Shown piece by piece: positions 41,981 to 42,436 of a stretch of 42,436 bases of DNA. Source of the stretch: a bacterium (GTDB taxonomy: Bacteria; Bacteroidota; Bacteroidia; Bacteroidales; Muribaculaceae); contig SFVH01000020.1 of assembly GCA_004561555.1 (NCBI GenBank), positions 1-42,436 of the forward strand, written 5' to 3'. How positions within the stretch are numbered: position 1 is the first letter of the stretch; the number at the start of each line of letters is the position of its first letter. The notes beneath the pieces are model-generated. The model did not search any database, was not told the origin of the DNA, and saw only the letters and a program-made list of their open reading frames with translations. The position numbers were made by a program, and so were the translations under genes.

Positions 41981-42436
41981 TTAGAGTGTCATCCTAAATG
42001 ACCGCTCAACGGCACAGGGCACACGCAAAGTGCCGGAGCAATGCTTACTCGTCCATTCCGATTCATAATGCAGGTGATAGCGCCCCTGACGTAAGGGCTC
42101 ATCGACTTCAAAAGTGATGTCGACAATGCCGTTGCTCCGAACACAAAGACGGTTGTCGGTGCGTCGCTCAATGATGCTTATGTCGCTCCCCGCCACCGTA
42201 ACGGCACAATTCACCTGACAGTCGTCGGTGTCGAGAGCAACGCCATAACGACGCCATCTCAGCCGCCCGTAACTGTCGGTCCACACCGAAAGTAATTCTT
42301 CACCCGAAGCGGATGGCATCATCTCGCCTCGGGCAAAGTAAGTCAGTGCCTCTCCCTTGTCGGAAGGGCGCATTATTATGGCTATGACAGCCACCGCCAC
42401 TCCAAAGGCTATGGCATAAAATTCTATCGACCCTAT
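41981..42436 (-). CDS. unknown membrane-anchored protein, N-terminus beyond window
   Basis: The minus-strand frame is open from the stop at 41981 through the right edge (152 codons), so its start lies outside. The visible first residues (IEFYAIAFGVAVAVIAIIM) form one membrane helix near the N-terminus. The rest is a soluble ~120-residue beta-rich region with four cysteines (QVNCAVTV, CVRSNG, KHCSGTLRVPC). I do not recognise the family. A GTG at 42400 is a possible but less likely start. Confidence 0.6.
   Translation of the reverse strand: MGSIEFYAIAFGVAVAVIAIIMRPSDKGEALTYFARGEMMPSASGEELLSVWTDSYGRLRWRRYGVALDTDDCQVNCAVTVAGSDISIIERRTDNRLCVRSNGIVDITFEVDEPLRQGRYHLHYESEWTSKHCSGTLRVPCAVERSFRMTL

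Noticed and set aside
1..42436. tRNA or rRNA genes
   Set aside because: No cloverleaf with a T-loop GTTCRA context or rRNA-like stretch was noticed. A tRNAscan-type search would settle this.

Overview
This is a Bacteroidales chromosome segment, most like Muribaculaceae, Bacteroides or Prevotella. The evidence is a SusC/RagA receptor, a second TonB-type outer-membrane protein, a type IX secretion sorting tail, families typical of this order (DUF3098, DUF4271, the MGGFFG-type PurF homologue, KorAB), and the repeated Bacteroidetes promoter box TAnnTTTG in front of most transcription units. No rRNA, tRNA or CRISPR array was found.

Layout. 1-2499: 3' truncated susC-like gene (minus strand). 2886-5341: a fused ABC-type ATPase/DUF4435 (Toprim-like) protein, convergent with an HD alarmone-hydrolase-like protein. 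5445-5623: a gene-free stretch that looks like a small RNA with its own terminator. 5722-9747: PurF homologue without its catalytic cysteine, miaB, and an MFS transporter. 9844-13655: a housekeeping operon, ftsX, DUF3098, uppP, truB and queA, with overlapping genes at the end. 14016-16880: korA-korB 2-oxoacid:ferredoxin oxidoreductase. 16973-23688: GYF-like protein, GT32-like glycosyltransferase, a large secreted GHL10 glycosidase-like protein with a T9SS tail, MATE transporter, GtrA protein and a small lipoprotein. 23683-26540: minus-strand DUF4271, hemD, rnpA, yidD and tatD.

26674-31430 is the accessory, rearranged part. An endonuclease/exonuclease/phosphatase (EEP) gene loses its C-terminus exactly at a 191-bp palindromic MITE-like element. 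A 300-bp direct duplicate of its middle part, carrying a 119-bp and a 12-bp deletion, lies 2 kb downstream. Between the copies are a foreign-looking acyltransferase-3 gene and the tail of a LuxR-type regulator. Then follow a small lipoprotein, a 33-codon tail-like fragment, and a lipoprotein gene cut by one in-frame TAG.

31321-33263: three 18-bp direct repeats lead into a possibly leaderless gene for a membrane-anchored eukaryotic-type protein kinase. It overlaps a gene for an unrecognised 192-aa protein. This pair is the best candidate for a little-described system.

33470-42436 returns to core genome: outer-membrane beta-barrel protein, MsbA-like ABC exporter, a second QueA-type protein, zinc-ribbon coiled-coil protein, Nif3-like protein, recO, and an unknown gene running off the right edge. 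Genes for tRNA modification (miaB, truB, queA and a queA paralogue), tRNA processing (rnpA) and the cell envelope dominate the core part.
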